From positions 1 to 51,237 of the forward strand of contig CAJODB010000009.1 of the NCBI GenBank assembly GCA_905233185.1: a stretch of 51,237 nt of DNA, read 5' to 3'. The notes beneath the pieces are model-generated. The model was given only the letters and a program-made list of their open reading frames with translations, had not been told where the DNA came from and did no database searches. This document shows, one piece after another, positions 18,332-28,353 of this stretch. The first letter of the stretch is position 1. The number at the start of each line of letters is the position of its first letter. The position numbers and the translations under genes were made by a program. This DNA is from an uncultured Alphaproteobacteria bacterium. Its GTDB lineage: Bacteria; Pseudomonadota; Alphaproteobacteria; UBA3830.

Positions 18332-19690
18332 ATGGCCATAAGAATAGTTTGTTGCATTATAATTTCTTCTTTACTCTTTTCGAAAAAGATCTGTGCAATG
18401 AATCTTTTTACTCAGGCATTTGAATATATCGTAAAAAATGCGAAATCATCTGATAACGATAATCAACAGCAGCGTCCTATGATGATGCAAAATGGTGGAT
18501 CTAATAATAATGGTATAAATCATCCGTTTTTTAAACCACAGCAGCAATTGCCCTTTGTAAATAGTAATGGAATGACGAGTAACAATCAGGGATTCTTTTC
18601 TACAAATCCTATGAGAACTCAGCCTATAAGTAATGTTCCTGTAATAAAAGACGCGTGCATATCTCCTGAAGGCAGTCTTATTGCGCGGATTGTTAGAAGT
18701 CCAAGAAATCAAGAACATGTAATTGTCAGAGTTGTTCCAAATAATAGTGAGCAGATTGTATTTTCTACATCAAAGAACGAATCTATAGAAAAAATATTTT
18801 TTGTTGGTTCGAATTTTATTGTTTGCGCTATAAAAAATAACAATAATTTCTGGCACTTAAGGGCAATCAATCTACTAAACAGAACGTATCATAAATTCAC
18901 GCCGATTAATAATGCGACCAAGATTGACATTATTCCATCAAAAAATGGCGAATCGATTTGTGCAATAAGCTGCTATAATGGCCAAAGATACGCAACACAC
19001 TCTATTAATCTCAGAACAGGACAAATGCTATCTATTGCAGAAAATAATGCGAAACCTATAATCGATAAAAATCTCAATGTTCGAATATTCTATAAACTTT
19101 CTGCTCCTTCTATTTTGGGAACAGCGTCGGGGTTTGATGTATTTGCCATTCCTGAAGGTGGAACAGATATTAATGCCGCACAAATCGATCACATAAATGA
19201 CATAAACAAAGAAATTTACGTATCTGTGGCTGGGAATTATTGCTATAAGCTGGCTCTGCAGGATGATAATACGCTGGTTCTCATAGGATACAATCTAGTA
19301 GATGGCTCAAGTATTGATGCAGGAAGTATTAACGGAGTTAATAGTCTAGGAATTTGTCGCGTAAATCTTAATTCGGATGGTCATCCTGTCTTCATAACTG
19401 TTGGAACAGGTGAACAAACGCAGAATTTTCCGCTTACGAACGATATTCAGGCGCATTTGCAAGCTATAGAGCAACAATTTGGTGGATTAGGATGGAAAAG
19501 AATCAGTTACACAGCGGATAACAATGTATGGATTCTTTGTGCATACACTCAACCAGCTTATCGGTACTTCATATATGACACGAGGAATGGAGGAATGTCA
19601 GAAATTCCAGTTGATAGTCGTCGTGCAAATATCATGATCCGACCGACAACCTCACAGATACCACAAACGCAAACCGTGGAAGTATCGTAA
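18332..19690 (+). CDS. Secreted beta-propeller protein resembling S9 peptidase N-terminus, no catalytic domain
   Basis: The ATG at 18332 is preferred over TTG 18326 because AAGGCGG then sits 8 bases upstream. A signal peptide (~20 residues) is followed by an Asn/Gln/Met-rich linker (~35-95). From ~105 on, repeated strands resemble the propeller of S9 prolyl oligopeptidases: CISPEGSLIARIVRS, NFWHLRAINLLNRTYHKFTP, and late WKRISYTADNNVWILCAYTQ then YRYFIYDTRNGGMSEIPV. In S9 enzymes the alpha/beta-hydrolase domain with GxSxG would come next. Here the protein ends ~30 residues later without it. It is therefore a propeller-only, probably non-enzymatic exported protein, or a truncated peptidase. 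The S9 link is by pattern recognition only. Confidence 0.6.
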   Translation: MAIRIVCCIIISSLLFSKKICAMNLFTQAFEYIVKNAKSSDNDNQQQRPMMMQNGGSNNNGINHPFFKPQQQLPFVNSNGMTSNNQGFFSTNPMRTQPISNVPVIKDACISPEGSLIARIVRSPRNQEHVIVRVVPNNSEQIVFSTSKNESIEKIFFVGSNFIVCAIKNNNNFWHLRAINLLNRTYHKFTPINNATKIDIIPSKNGESICAISCYNGQRYATHSINLRTGQMLSIAENNAKPIIDKNLNVRIFYKLSAPSILGTASGFDVFAIPEGGTDINAAQIDHINDINKEIYVSVAGNYCYKLALQDDNTLVLIGYNLVDGSSIDAGSINGVNSLGICRVNLNSDGHPVFITVGTGEQTQNFPLTNDIQAHLQAIEQQFGGLGWKRISYTADNNVWILCAYTQPAYRYFIYDTRNGGMSEIPVDSRRANIMIRPTTSQIPQTQTVEVS

Positions 19691-19711
19691 AAATGTTTTT
19701 AATAATTGCTT

Positions 19712-20203
19712 CTAATGAATGGTCTTACCATTTGATTCCAGAAGCTTATTTAGATCTTCCTTTTTCAAAGAAATTGAAAATTTGTAATCTGTTTCTTCGA
19801 TTCTTTCCGAAATTTTTTTAAGAATAAGGTCAGCTAACCTATCAATAAGCTGATTTTTTTGCTTAACAACTTCTGCTTCTAACTGCGTTTTTAGTGAAAT
19901 TTCATGACGTTCTCGAAGCATTTTTAATAATCGTTCGTTTTCTTCACGCAATCTTCTGATTTTTTCTTCTGATTTTAGACGATTGGCTGTAATAATTTCT
20001 TCAATTTCTCCTTCTTTTTCTTGGGCTTTTTTTAGAGCCGCTGCGGCATCTTCACGTAACTTTTCAGCTTCCGCAATTTGCTGTTTTACTGCCTCGATAT
20101 GCTCATCTAGCTTTTGTGTAAGCATTGGATAAACTTTTTTTGCAAAAATCCAACAGAATCCGAGGAAAGAAATTACGATTGAAAAGCTTGGATCAATACT
20201 CAT
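19712..20203 (-). CDS. atpF: ATP synthase F0 subunit b
   Basis: The 163-residue protein has one N-terminal membrane helix (ISFLGFCWIFAKKVYPMLTQ) followed by a long charged helix rich in Ala, Glu, Lys and Arg, as in the b subunit of the peripheral stalk. It starts inside the end of the b' gene (4-base overlap, 20200-20203), so the two are translationally coupled. With b' it forms the heterodimeric stator linking F1 to subunit a. It is the last gene of the a-c-b'-b cluster; the F1 genes are elsewhere, as usual in alphaproteobacteria. Confidence 0.9.
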   Translation of the reverse strand: MSIDPSFSIVISFLGFCWIFAKKVYPMLTQKLDEHIEAVKQQIAEAEKLREDAAAALKKAQEKEGEIEEIITANRLKSEEKIRRLREENERLLKMLRERHEISLKTQLEAEVVKQKNQLIDRLADLILKKISERIEETDYKFSISLKKEDLNKLLESNGKTIH

Positions 20204-20658
20204 TTTCGCACATTCTTTCTACTAGATGAGCTATTTATTTTTAACATTGCCGCTTGTACGATATCTTCTATATCGTTAACAACATCGTTGAAGCATTTTT
20301 CAGAAGCTTCTGCCAATAACTCAGATTTAGATCGCGATTCTTTAGCAAAAATGTTATACAAAGCATCTTTTTCTTTTATACTTTGTTCTCTAAACGATGC
20401 TATAAGGTTTGATTCGGTAGCAGCAGAGTCCACTTCAGCCCTTTCGAGAGCGTCAAATGCGTTTTTTTCTATTTTTTGCGCATCAGAATTCAATTTCTCT
20501 GCTTTTTTTATGAGAGAACCTACATGCTGTTCTCTATTCTCCAAAGTTTCTTCAAGATTAGGGGCAACAACGGTAGACATAAAAAAATATACAGCAAAAA
20601 ATCCAACAAGTATCCAAAAAATTTGTGATGGGAATGTTTCTACTGCCAGCTGAGGCAT
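20200..20658 (-). CDS. atpG: ATP synthase F0 subunit b'
   Basis: The 152-residue protein has the b'-type start MPQLAVETFPSQIFWILVGF with a membrane helix to ~residue 32, then APNLEETLENREQHV and a long coiled coil. The sequence F.SQ.FW....F...Y is typical of b' in alphaproteobacteria and cyanobacteria. It pairs with b in the peripheral stalk. Gene order (between c and b) supports the assignment. The symbol atpG is used for b' in some annotations; others use atpF' or atpX. Confidence 0.9.
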   Translation of the reverse strand: MPQLAVETFPSQIFWILVGFFAVYFFMSTVVAPNLEETLENREQHVGSLIKKAEKLNSDAQKIEKNAFDALERAEVDSAATESNLIASFREQSIKEKDALYNIFAKESRSKSELLAEASEKCFNDVVNDIEDIVQAAMLKINSSSSRKNVRK

Positions 20659-20710
20659 TTCTACACCTATCGCCTAGATATCGCTAATCCATAAAGATCA
20701 AAAATAGAAA

Positions 20711-20935
20711 TTACTTGAACAATATAAGCAAAGCTATAAGCAAAGCGAAAAGGGCTATGGATTCTGTCAGAGCAAAACCAAGCATACCCATAAATCTGAC
20801 TTTCTCTTCCGCTTCTGGATTGCGAGCTACTGAGCTAATCCAAGTTGAGAACAAATTTCCCATGCTCATTCCGACTCCATATAATGCAAAAACAGTAACT
20901 GCTGCGCCAATCATACGTGCTGCTTCTGGTGACAT
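20711..20935 (-). CDS. atpE: ATP synthase F0 subunit c (proteolipid ring)
   Basis: The 74-residue protein is two hydrophobic helices joined by the polar loop VARNPEAEEKVRF. The ion-carrying Glu lies in the second helix (GFALTESIALFALLIALLI). The Gln residue of the first helix typical of sodium-binding rings is absent, so proton coupling is expected. The start sequence MSPEAARMIGAA is of alphaproteobacterial type. It lies between a and b' with a GGAG-like site upstream. Confidence 0.95.
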   Translation of the reverse strand: MSPEAARMIGAAVTVFALYGVGMSMGNLFSTWISSVARNPEAEEKVRFMGMLGFALTESIALFALLIALLILFK

Positions 20936-21016
20936 CTCTTTAATCTCCTTAACTTTCTATATTATAAATGAAAAACAACAACTTTTTCTAATTTTTCTTA
21001 TACATAACCTATTCTT

Positions 21017-21739
21017 CTAGTGTAAATGTATCGCATCATTTAGATATACACAAGTCAATATAGTAAATACATAAGCTTGAATTATCGCTATAATTATTTC
21101 AAATCCCGTTAGAATGACATTTACACCAATAGGAATAAAACCATATACTCCAAACATAGCGGCAAAACCCGCGAAAACTTTCATCATTGTGTGGCCCGCC
21201 ATCATATTTGCGAAAAGACGAATAGCTAAGCTAATTGGACGGGCAAGATACGAAATCATTTCTATTGGAACAACAGCAGGTAAAAGAAAAGTTGGTAATC
21301 CTTTTGGAGCAAACAGACTTAAAAATCTGAAACCGTGTTTTACGATTCCTAAGATCGTTACAAACAAAAACACAACCATAGCAAGTGTGAATGTAGCAAT
21401 TATATGGCTTGTGAATGTGAACATATAAGGAACCATACCGAGCAAATTTCCGAAGAGAACGAAAAAGAAAATTGAAAAAACGAACGGAAAATATTGGCGT
21501 CCTTGAGTCCCAACGTTATTATCGATCAAACCTGCAATAAGCAAGTATGTCTCTTCAACAAACGCTTGAAGACGATCCGGAATAAGGCTTTTGTTCCTGA
21601 GACCGAACGAAAATAAGGCGCATATTAACACGACTGCCGAAACAACAGCTAATGATGAATTTGTGAAGGATAAATCAAATCCTACAACATTGATTTTAAA
21701 TATCGGCTGAATAACAAATTGATGTAAAGGATCAAGCAT
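21017..21739 (-). CDS. atpB: ATP synthase F0 subunit a
   Basis: The 240-residue polytopic protein starts LDPLHQFVIQPIFKI. It has the conserved penultimate-helix segment PISLAIRLFANMMAGHTMMK, in which the Arg faces the c-ring Glu, and the last-helix motif IIAIIQAYVFTILTCVYLNDAIH. It forms the two proton half-channels of F0. It is the first gene of the cluster; no atpI-like gene lies upstream, where only ~200 bases separate it from the divergent DUF5131 gene. Confidence 0.96.
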   Translation of the reverse strand: MLDPLHQFVIQPIFKINVVGFDLSFTNSSLAVVSAVVLICALFSFGLRNKSLIPDRLQAFVEETYLLIAGLIDNNVGTQGRQYFPFVFSIFFFVLFGNLLGMVPYMFTFTSHIIATFTLAMVVFLFVTILGIVKHGFRFLSLFAPKGLPTFLLPAVVPIEMISYLARPISLAIRLFANMMAGHTMMKVFAGFAAMFGVYGFIPIGVNVILTGFEIIIAIIQAYVFTILTCVYLNDAIHLH

Positions 21740-21935
21740 CGTACGAATATACTTTCAAAACATCTTGGTAGAGAGCATACAACATATTACATACATAATC
21801 AAATTTTTATGAGAGTTTCTTCAGCTTTTAGTTGTTTTGAGTAAATAATAATGATAGGAATATATGTTTTCAGTTTTTGTATAAGTAGTATAATTTAGCT
21901 CAAAAGTTTGCATTCATTATTATATTAATAAAATT

Positions 21936-22835
21936 ATGCGAGATATCTGGAATCCGTGGCATGGTTGTACAAAAAAGAGTGAAGGTTGCCGCAATTGTTA
22001 TATGTATTTTCTTGATGCTCAACGAGGAAGATCCGGAGCAGAGATTTTTCGTGTAAAAAATAATTTCGATTATCCTCTTCATAAAGATAAAAATGGTTTT
22101 TATAAAATCAAAAGCGGAGAATTTCTTCGGGTATGTATGACATCGGATTTTTTCATTGAAGAAGCAGATGAATGGCGTTCTGCAGCATGGGATATTATGA
22201 AGATTCGTTCCGATGTTGTCTTCATTCTTGTTACAAAACGGCCGGAAAGAATCGAAAAATGCTTTCCAGATGATTGGAAAGATGGATGGGGCAATATCTG
22301 GCTAAACGTTACTACAGAAAATCAGGTCAGGGTCGATGAAAGAGTCCCGATTCTATTGGAATTACCATTTAAACACAAAGGAATCATGGTTGCACCATTT
22401 ATAGGAGAGATCTCACTTGCAAAATATTTATCTTCTGGAGCTATTGGGAATGTTTGGTGTGGGGGAGAAAATTACGATGGCGCTCGTCCTCTGCATTATT
22501 CGTGGGTTAAGCGTTTATCAGAAGAATGTCAGAACGCAGATGTCACTTTTTCTTTTTTTGAAACAGGAAACATTTTTATAAAAGATAATAGAAAAATAAG
22601 ATTTACAAATAAAATAGAACAATCAAAGTTCGCATATATGCAGGGATTGAATTACGAGAGCAGTAAATCCCAGATTTTTGACATTGATATAGATAAAACA
22701 AAAGAGATTGTACAAACAGATCTTTTTCAAGACATGAAGCCTGAGCCATTTTTCCGATCACATTGTGAATACTGTTTACAACGAAAATGGTGTAGCGGAT
22801 GTTCTAATTGCGGCAAATGTGATCAAAAAGAATAG
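21936..22835 (+). CDS. Phage Gp37/Gp68-family (DUF5131) protein
   Basis: The 299-residue protein begins WNPWHGCTKKSEGCRNCYMY, the hallmark of the Gp37/Gp68 (DUF5131) family, whose Cys-x6-Cys-x2-Cys cluster is thought to bind a metal cluster in a radical-SAM-like fold. Further family segments are the TSDFF motif near residue 69, FILVTKRPER near 95, NIWLNVTTENQ near 123 and NVWCGGENYDGARPLHYSWV near 185. An added C-terminal Cys cluster, HCEYCLQRKWCSGCSNCGKC, has a CxxC-x5-CxxCxxCxxC pattern. The family often sits in phages and near the three-Cys partner TcmP; none is adjacent here. Biochemical role unknown. Confidence 0.85.
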   Translation: MRDIWNPWHGCTKKSEGCRNCYMYFLDAQRGRSGAEIFRVKNNFDYPLHKDKNGFYKIKSGEFLRVCMTSDFFIEEADEWRSAAWDIMKIRSDVVFILVTKRPERIEKCFPDDWKDGWGNIWLNVTTENQVRVDERVPILLELPFKHKGIMVAPFIGEISLAKYLSSGAIGNVWCGGENYDGARPLHYSWVKRLSEECQNADVTFSFFETGNIFIKDNRKIRFTNKIEQSKFAYMQGLNYESSKSQIFDIDIDKTKEIVQTDLFQDMKPEPFFRSHCEYCLQRKWCSGCSNCGKCDQKE

Positions 22836-22853
22836 TGGATTTTAATAGTAAGA

Positions 22854-22916
22854 GCGGGACAAAAACACTGGTGGATACTGTACCAGCGTTTGCGTAAGGT
22901 GTGAGTCCGCTGTAAG
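22854..22916 (-). pseudogene. Degenerate partial copy of tRNA-Val
   Basis: The 27 bases at 22854-22880 match 22918-22944 at 22 positions. The latter contains the 3' end of tRNA-Val (CCA, discriminator and acceptor strand). Weaker matches to the anticodon and D-arm regions (GTGTGAG, CCGCTGTAAG) follow in order with deletions. This looks like a decayed tandem tRNA-Val copy or an attachment-site scar. Confidence 0.4.
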
Positions 22917-22932
22917 ATCGGGATAAAAAAGC

Positions 22933-23007
22933 TGGTGGACACTGCAGGGATTGAACCTGCGACCCCTACCGTGTGAAGGTAATGCTCTACCGCTGAGCTA
23001 AGTGTCC
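22933..23007 (-). tRNA. tRNA-Val(CAC)
   Basis: The cloverleaf has acceptor GGACACT/AGTGTCC, D arm GCTC/GAGC, anticodon stem TTACC/GGTAG with loop TTCACAC (anticodon CAC), T arm GCAGG/CCTGC, and an encoded CCA. It reads GUG. A dedicated CAC tRNA in an AT-rich genome presumably adds to a UAC isoacceptor elsewhere. Confidence 0.93.
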
Positions 23008-23175
23008 ATATTTTTGTTATATCAAACAATATCCATACATATATCATTTTGATATTAGATTTTAAATGATTTTTTGTTTTTTATGTTCTTGAGAAATTTT
23101 TAAGAGAAGTTCAAAAAAACTATTCTCTTGCTTTTTATAGTTGGTATCAAAGATTATTAAAATCTCATAAGAACT

Positions 23176-23924
23176 TTACTTCTTTACAGGAAACAAACCG
23201 GGTTTAGGAGTTATAACCAATTGGTAAACAAATGCGTTATTAGTTCTTCCATCAACAGATTTCACATTTGGTGGATTTAATATAAAGAATCCGAGTTTGC
23301 TCTTATTAAATTGTTCGCTTCCCCAATTTACTTTTCCGTAATTACAATCTATGAGTACGCGTTCTTCGCCATCGTTTTGACAAATCAGGTCTGGATGCAT
23401 AGCTTCTACCTGAGCGCTTCTTATAGTTGAAACGCCATCACCACTACCCGCGACAACATTCTTCATATTTTCCAGAGATGTGCTGCGATCGGTTGCTCCG
23501 TAAGACTTTTGATATTGGTAACTATCGCTGCTTATTCTTTTTACATAGTAAAAATGCGCAACATAATAAATTCCAAATGGATATGGATCGAACATAGTAG
23601 TTGTATGAAAGAAATTTAAGCAACCGGCATAAGATATATTGCGTATATCTTTGATTGTAATCTGTTTATTAGTACGATTGTTACTAATTTGCTGAAGCAT
23701 ACTTGCAGTAAGATACGTAGATGATTTGAGTTTGCTTTGTAATTCGTAAAATCTATAGTGGTCGTTTATGAAAAATAAGAGAGAAATACAGACAGGAATA
23801 CTGAAAGTGAATTCGATTAATATTCCGCCTCTATATGACTTACGACTGCGTAAAGTCCTGTACAAGAGAGCGAATACCCCCCCCCGTAATTTTTACGTAG
23901 GATGGTTTTGAATAGTTTAAACAT
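23176..23924 (-). CDS. TadE-like pseudopilin with poly-G tract, reads OFF at G9
   Basis: The body encodes YRGGILIEFTFSIPVCISLL, the TadE/TadG-type N-terminal helix with its Glu, then a ~190-residue extracytoplasmic domain with Cys residues at ~130-200. An ATG at 23924, with GGGGA upstream, opens a basic leader (MFKLFKTILRKNY) that runs directly into nine Gs at 23877-23885. With nine Gs the frame ends after 35 residues; with ten it continues as GGGVFALLYRTLRSRKS into the TadE body, giving 249 residues. A TTG at 23865 could start a shorter 229-residue form without the tract. TadE-like proteins are minor pseudopilins of tight-adherence (type IVc) pili. No other tad gene is in the window. A paralogue with the same arrangement lies at the right edge. 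Confidence 0.7.
23877..23885 (-). repeat. Homopolymeric G9 tract inside TadE-like gene
   Basis: Nine consecutive Cs on the plus strand (Gs on the coding strand), 39 bases after the ATG at 23924. Tracts of this length are classic slipped-strand mispairing sites in phase-variable genes. Ten or seven Gs would put the TadE body in frame. Confidence 0.85.
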
Positions 23925-24034
23925 GGCTATGTTCCCCGACTTTGTATAGGCTGATTTTAAGAAATAATCGTTAAGAAAATGAAAAGATTTGCAAGGCGAT
24001 TTTGTTTGAATCCATTTTTATGTACCAATAAACC

Positions 24035-24111
24035 TGGTCGGAGTGAGAGGATTTGAACCTCCGGCCCCTGCCACCCGAAGACAGTGCTCTACCAGGCTGA
24101 GCTACACTCCG
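24035..24111 (-). tRNA. tRNA-Pro(CGG)
   Basis: The cloverleaf has acceptor CGGAGTG/CACTCCG, D arm GCTC/GAGC, anticodon stem CTGTC/GGCAG with loop TTCGGGT (anticodon CGG), T arm GGAGG/CCTCT, and an encoded CCA. It reads CCG. It sits between the TadE-like gene and rpoC. Confidence 0.94.
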
Positions 24112-24199
24112 AAAAAAGATACATGAGACTGCATTAATAGTAGCAGCGGTAGCGATCATAACAAAGGAGTCAAGCTGATCACTACCGCATTTTATAATA

Positions 24200-27100
24200 T
24201 CATTGTTTTTCGCTATGTGCGATAGCTTCTGCATCTCTCGCCAAAGCAGTCTTGCGAACCTTATTCATTATCAAACCAGTACCCGCAGGAATTAAACGAC
24301 CGACCAAAACGTTTTCTTTGAGGCCATATAATCTATCGATTTTACCTGTGATAGCTGCTTCTGTAAGAACACGCGTAGTTTCTTGGAATGATGCAGCGGA
24401 AATAAACGATTTCGTCTGCAAAGACGCCTTTGTAATACCTTGCAAAATCGGATAAGCAGTTGCAGGGGTACCGCCTTCTTTCATTATACGAGCATTTTCT
24501 TCCTCAAAATCAGAACGATCAACTTGTTCATCAACGAGGAATGTTGTATCACCAGGTTCAGAGATTTTAACCTTCTGTAGCATTTGTCTGACAATAATTT
24601 CGATATGTTTATCATTGATTTTAACACCTTGCAGTCTATAAACATCCTGAATTTCATTAATCAGATACTCAGCTAAAGCTTCAACTCCAAGTACGCGCAG
24701 TATATCATGAGGTGCTTTGTTTCCATCGACCAAAACATCGCCTTTAACGACAGTATCACCTTCTTTTACTACTACCTGACGCCATCTTGGAACCAAATAT
24801 TCAATTTGATTCATAGATTCATCTTCAGGATGAACGATAATGCGTTTCTTGCCTTTATAATCCTTGCCGAATTCAACACGACCATCGCATTCACTGATAA
24901 TTGCAGGGTCTTTCGGCATACGAGCTTCGAATAACTCAGAAACACGCGGAAGACCTCCTGTGATATCCTTTGTTTTTGATGTCTCTCGTGGTACACGAGC
25001 CAAAACATCACCAACTTTTACGCTATCTCCTGTTTTTACAGCTAAAATAGCATCAGGGCTTAATGGATAACGGATTTCTTGGCCATTCGGCAGCAGAAGA
25101 GGATTGCCATCATCATCTGTAAGAATTATCCGTGGTTTTAAATCCGCATATCTGGCATGTTGACGCCAATCGGAGACAACGTAAGTAGCGACTCCAGTCG
25201 ACTCATCAATCGATTCTTTCAAAGAAACGCCTTCAATTAAATCCAAACACTGAACTTTACCTGCTCTTTCCGTAATAACAGGCGATGTAAACTGATCCCA
25301 ATCGGCTAATTTTGCGCCTTTCTGGACCTGCTCCCCATCTTTTACATACAATCTGGAACCGAATGGAAGCTTATGTAATGCTCTCTCTTTGCCTTTTGCA
25401 TCAAGCATAGCGATTTCAGCATTTCGATTCATAACAATAACTTGCTTGTCGGTGTTTGTAACTGTCTTTGCATTACGAATTGCTACTGTACAATCGTATG
25501 TAGCATCGATAGATGACATTTCTGCACCTTTTTGAGCAGTACCTCCGATATGGAATGTACGCATTGTAAGCTGCGTTCCAGGTTCACCAATAGACTGAGC
25601 AGCGACAACGCCAACTGCTTCGCCAATGCTGACTTTTGTGCCACGAGCCAAGTCACGACCATAGCATGTCGCACAAATACCATTTTTGCATTCACAAGTA
25701 AGAACAGATCTTATATAAACCTCATTCACACCAGCATCTTCAATCTTCTTTACCAGTGCTTCATCAATAAGAGTGCCTGCCTTTACAATTATCTTACTAG
25801 TTGATTGATCTACGACATCACGCGCTGCTGTTCTTCCCAAAATGCGTTCTGAGAGAGGTGCAATAACATCACCACCTGATATGATATCCTTCATCAAGAT
25901 TCCCTTGCTGGTGCCGCAATCATCTTTTACGACAACACAATCTTGAGCGACATCAACCAAACGACGAGTCAGATATCCGGAGTTAGCAGTCTTCAACGCT
26001 GTATCTGCCATACCTTTCCTGGCGCCGTGTGTTGAAGTGAAGTACTCCAAAACTGTAAGGCCTTCTTTAAAGTTTGAAATAATAGGAGTTTCGATAATTT
26101 CTCCGCTAGGTTTCGCCATAAGGCCTCGCATACCAGCAACCTGTCTCATTTGGGTTACGGAACCACGAGCACCTGAGTGCGCCATCATATACGCAGAGTT
26201 CATAGGAACGCCCTTTTCAATCTTGGACATGCCTTTCATCATTGCGTCGGCAACCTTATCACTGCAAACTGCCCATGCATCGACAACTTTGTTATAGCGC
26301 TCACCAGCGGTGATAAGTCCATCCATATATTGGCGCTCATATTCGTTAACAACTTTTCTTGTGGAATCAACGATTTTCTTTTTCTCAGGAGGAATGACCA
26401 AATCATCTTTACCATAAGAAAGACCTGACACTGTCGCGTAATAAAATCCCAGATCTTTTAGTTTATCTGAGAAAATAACGGCGCTTTTTTGGCCGCATAC
26501 ACGATATACGGTTTCAACAACTGCAGCCGATTCCTTAGTGGTAAGTAATCTATTAATAAGAGAGAACTGAATTCCCGGATGCTTTGGAAGAGCTTGCGAC
26601 AAAATCATACGACCAGGTGTAGTATCTACGGTCATGCTCTTATAAGAGCCATCTGCTTGTATTTGATGGTATCTTGCCTTTATTTTTGTATGCAAAGTAA
26701 CGATTTTCTCTTGCAGAGCGTGTTCTATCTCACCGATAGTCGCAAAGCACATACCTTCGCCCGGTTCTTCTGGCAATTCCATAGTGAGATAGTAAATACC
26801 AAGGATTATGTCTTTCGTAGGAAGAATGATCGGACGTCCGCTTGATGGGCTGAGAATGTTATTTGTGGACATCATAAGAACGCGCGATTCCAACTGCGCT
26901 TCAAGAGACAATGGCACATGAACAGCCATTTGGTCTCCATCAAAGTCTGCGTTAAATGCTGTACAGACCAATGGGTGCAGTTTTATTGCTTTTCCTTCAA
27001 CTAAAACAGGCTCAAATGCTTGAATACCAAGTCTATGCAACGTAGGAGCGCGGTTCAAAAGCACAGGATGTTCTTTGATTACCTCTTCCAGAATATCCCA

Positions 27101-28333
27101 AACTTCAGGACGCCCTTTTTCCACCATGCGTTTTGCGGCTTTAAGCGTAGTTGCGAGCCCGTATCTCTCTAATCTAGAGTAAATGAACGGCTGGAATAGC
27201 TCGAGAGCCATTTTTTTCGGAATACCGCATTGATGTAACTTCAATTCAGGACCAACGACGATAACAGAACGTCCCGAGTAGTCGACACGTTTACCCAAAA
27301 GGTTCTGACGGAAGCGGCCTTGTTTGCCTCGTAACATGCTGGAGAGCGATTTCAAAGGGCGCTTGCTGGTACCTGTAACGACTTTTCCTCTGCGGCCGTT
27401 ATCAAACAGGGCGTCAACAGCCTCTTGCAGCATTCTTTTTTCATTTTTTACGATGATATCAGGAGCTTTAAGCTCGAGAAGCCTCTTCAAACGATTATTT
27501 CTGTTGATAACACGACGATATAAGTCATTTAAATCCGATGTTGCAAATCTGCCGCCATCCAATGGAACCAACGGACGCAATTCAGGCGGAATAACAGGAA
27601 TGCACTGCAAAATCATCCATTCAGGACGTGTATCGGAGTTTAAGAACGCCTCGACAAGCTTCAAACGCTTAACCAAACGGCGACGTTTCATATCCGATGT
27701 CGTTTCTTTTAACTCAAGGCGGAGTTTTTCTTTTTCTGCTTTAAGGTCGATGTTAGCAAGCATAGCTCGCAATGCTTCTGCACCGATTCCAGCGACAAAA
27801 GAATCCTCACCGTATTCATCTTGAGCACGATAATAATCTTCTTCGGAAATAAGTTGATACTGTTTTAAAGGAGTTACACCCGGATCAATAACAACATAAT
27901 TCTCGAAATACAAAATCTTATCCATTTCGCTAGATGTAATATCCAGCAACAATGCTATTCTGCTTGGAGGAGATTTTGTAAACCAAATATGAGCTACAGG
28001 TGACGCAAGTTCGATGTGTCCCATGCGCTCTCTTCTGACTTTTGAAAGAGTTACCTCGACGCCACATTTTTCGCAGATAATTCCACGATATTTCATGCGC
28101 TTGTATTTTCCGCAAAGGCACTCATAATCCTTGACAGGACCGAATATGCGAGAGCAGAAAAGACCGTCTCTTTCTGGTTTGAATGTCCTGTAATTGATGG
28201 TTTCTGGCTTTTTTACCTCACCAAACGACCACGATCTGATTCTATCAGGACTGGAAATAGACACCTTGATAGCATCAAAGCTGTTAAGATTACTAACCTG
28301 ACCAAAAATCTTTTGTAACTGATTATCTGCCAT
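24200..28333 (-). CDS. rpoC: DNA-directed RNA polymerase subunit beta'
   Basis: The 1377-residue protein has the N-terminal zinc ribbon ([20 protein letters not shown] at ~70-90), the RPxxWM/LQ region [20 protein letters not shown], the Mg-binding [16 protein letters not shown] motif near residue 460, the second zinc site [13 protein letters not shown] near 890, and the trigger-loop region [20 protein letters not shown]. It is full length for alphaproteobacteria. It follows rpoB by 20 bases on the same strand and forms the catalytic cleft with it. Confidence 0.99.
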   Translation of the reverse strand: MADNQLQKIFGQVSNLNSFDAIKVSISSPDRIRSWSFGEVKKPETINYRTFKPERDGLFCSRIFGPVKDYECLCGKYKRMKYRGIICEKCGVEVTLSKVRRERMGHIELASPVAHIWFTKSPPSRIALLLDITSSEMDKILYFENYVVIDPGVTPLKQYQLISEEDYYRAQDEYGEDSFVAGIGAEALRAMLANIDLKAEKEKLRLELKETTSDMKRRRLVKRLKLVEAFLNSDTRPEWMILQCIPVIPPELRPLVPLDGGRFATSDLNDLYRRVINRNNRLKRLLELKAPDIIVKNEKRMLQEAVDALFDNGRRGKVVTGTSKRPLKSLSSMLRGKQGRFRQNLLGKRVDYSGRSVIVVGPELKLHQCGIPKKMALELFQPFIYSRLERYGLATTLKAAKRMVEKGRPEVWDILEEVIKEHPVLLNRAPTLHRLGIQAFEPVLVEGKAIKLHPLVCTAFNADFDGDQMAVHVPLSLEAQLESRVLMMSTNNILSPSSGRPIILPTKDIILGIYYLTMELPEEPGEGMCFATIGEIEHALQEKIVTLHTKIKARYHQIQADGSYKSMTVDTTPGRMILSQALPKHPGIQFSLINRLLTTKESAAVVETVYRVCGQKSAVIFSDKLKDLGFYYATVSGLSYGKDDLVIPPEKKKIVDSTRKVVNEYERQYMDGLITAGERYNKVVDAWAVCSDKVADAMMKGMSKIEKGVPMNSAYMMAHSGARGSVTQMRQVAGMRGLMAKPSGEIIETPIISNFKEGLTVLEYFTSTHGARKGMADTALKTANSGYLTRRLVDVAQDCVVVKDDCGTSKGILMKDIISGGDVIAPLSERILGRTAARDVVDQSTSKIIVKAGTLIDEALVKKIEDAGVNEVYIRSVLTCECKNGICATCYGRDLARGTKVSIGEAVGVVAAQSIGEPGTQLTMRTFHIGGTAQKGAEMSSIDATYDCTVAIRNAKTVTNTDKQVIVMNRNAEIAMLDAKGKERALHKLPFGSRLYVKDGEQVQKGAKLADWDQFTSPVITERAGKVQCLDLIEGVSLKESIDESTGVATYVVSDWRQHARYADLKPRIILTDDDGNPLLLPNGQEIRYPLSPDAILAVKTGDSVKVGDVLARVPRETSKTKDITGGLPRVSELFEARMPKDPAIISECDGRVEFGKDYKGKKRIIVHPEDESMNQIEYLVPRWRQVVVKEGDTVVKGDVLVDGNKAPHDILRVLGVEALAEYLINEIQDVYRLQGVKINDKHIEIIVRQMLQKVKISEPGDTTFLVDEQVDRSDFEEENARIMKEGGTPATAYPILQGITKASLQTKSFISAASFQETTRVLTEAAITGKIDRLYGLKENVLVGRLIPAGTGLIMNKVRKTALARDAEAIAHSEKQ

Positions 28334-28353
28334 AATGTAATGCCTCGCCCTAA

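Noticed and set aside
20711-20935. A sodium-type ATP synthase c ring
   Set aside because: The Glu is present, but the first-helix Gln and the other sodium ligand pattern are absent.
22823-23047. A 74-residue minus-strand frame across tRNA-Val
   Set aside because: It contains the complete tRNA-Val sequence and has no independent coding evidence.
23971-24234. An 87-residue minus-strand frame across tRNA-Pro
   Set aside because: It reads straight through the tRNA gene on the same strand; such frames are a common false call over tRNA-Pro.
27324-27824. A 166-residue plus-strand frame opposite rpoC
   Set aside because: Antisense to highly conserved rpoC sequence; chance opening.
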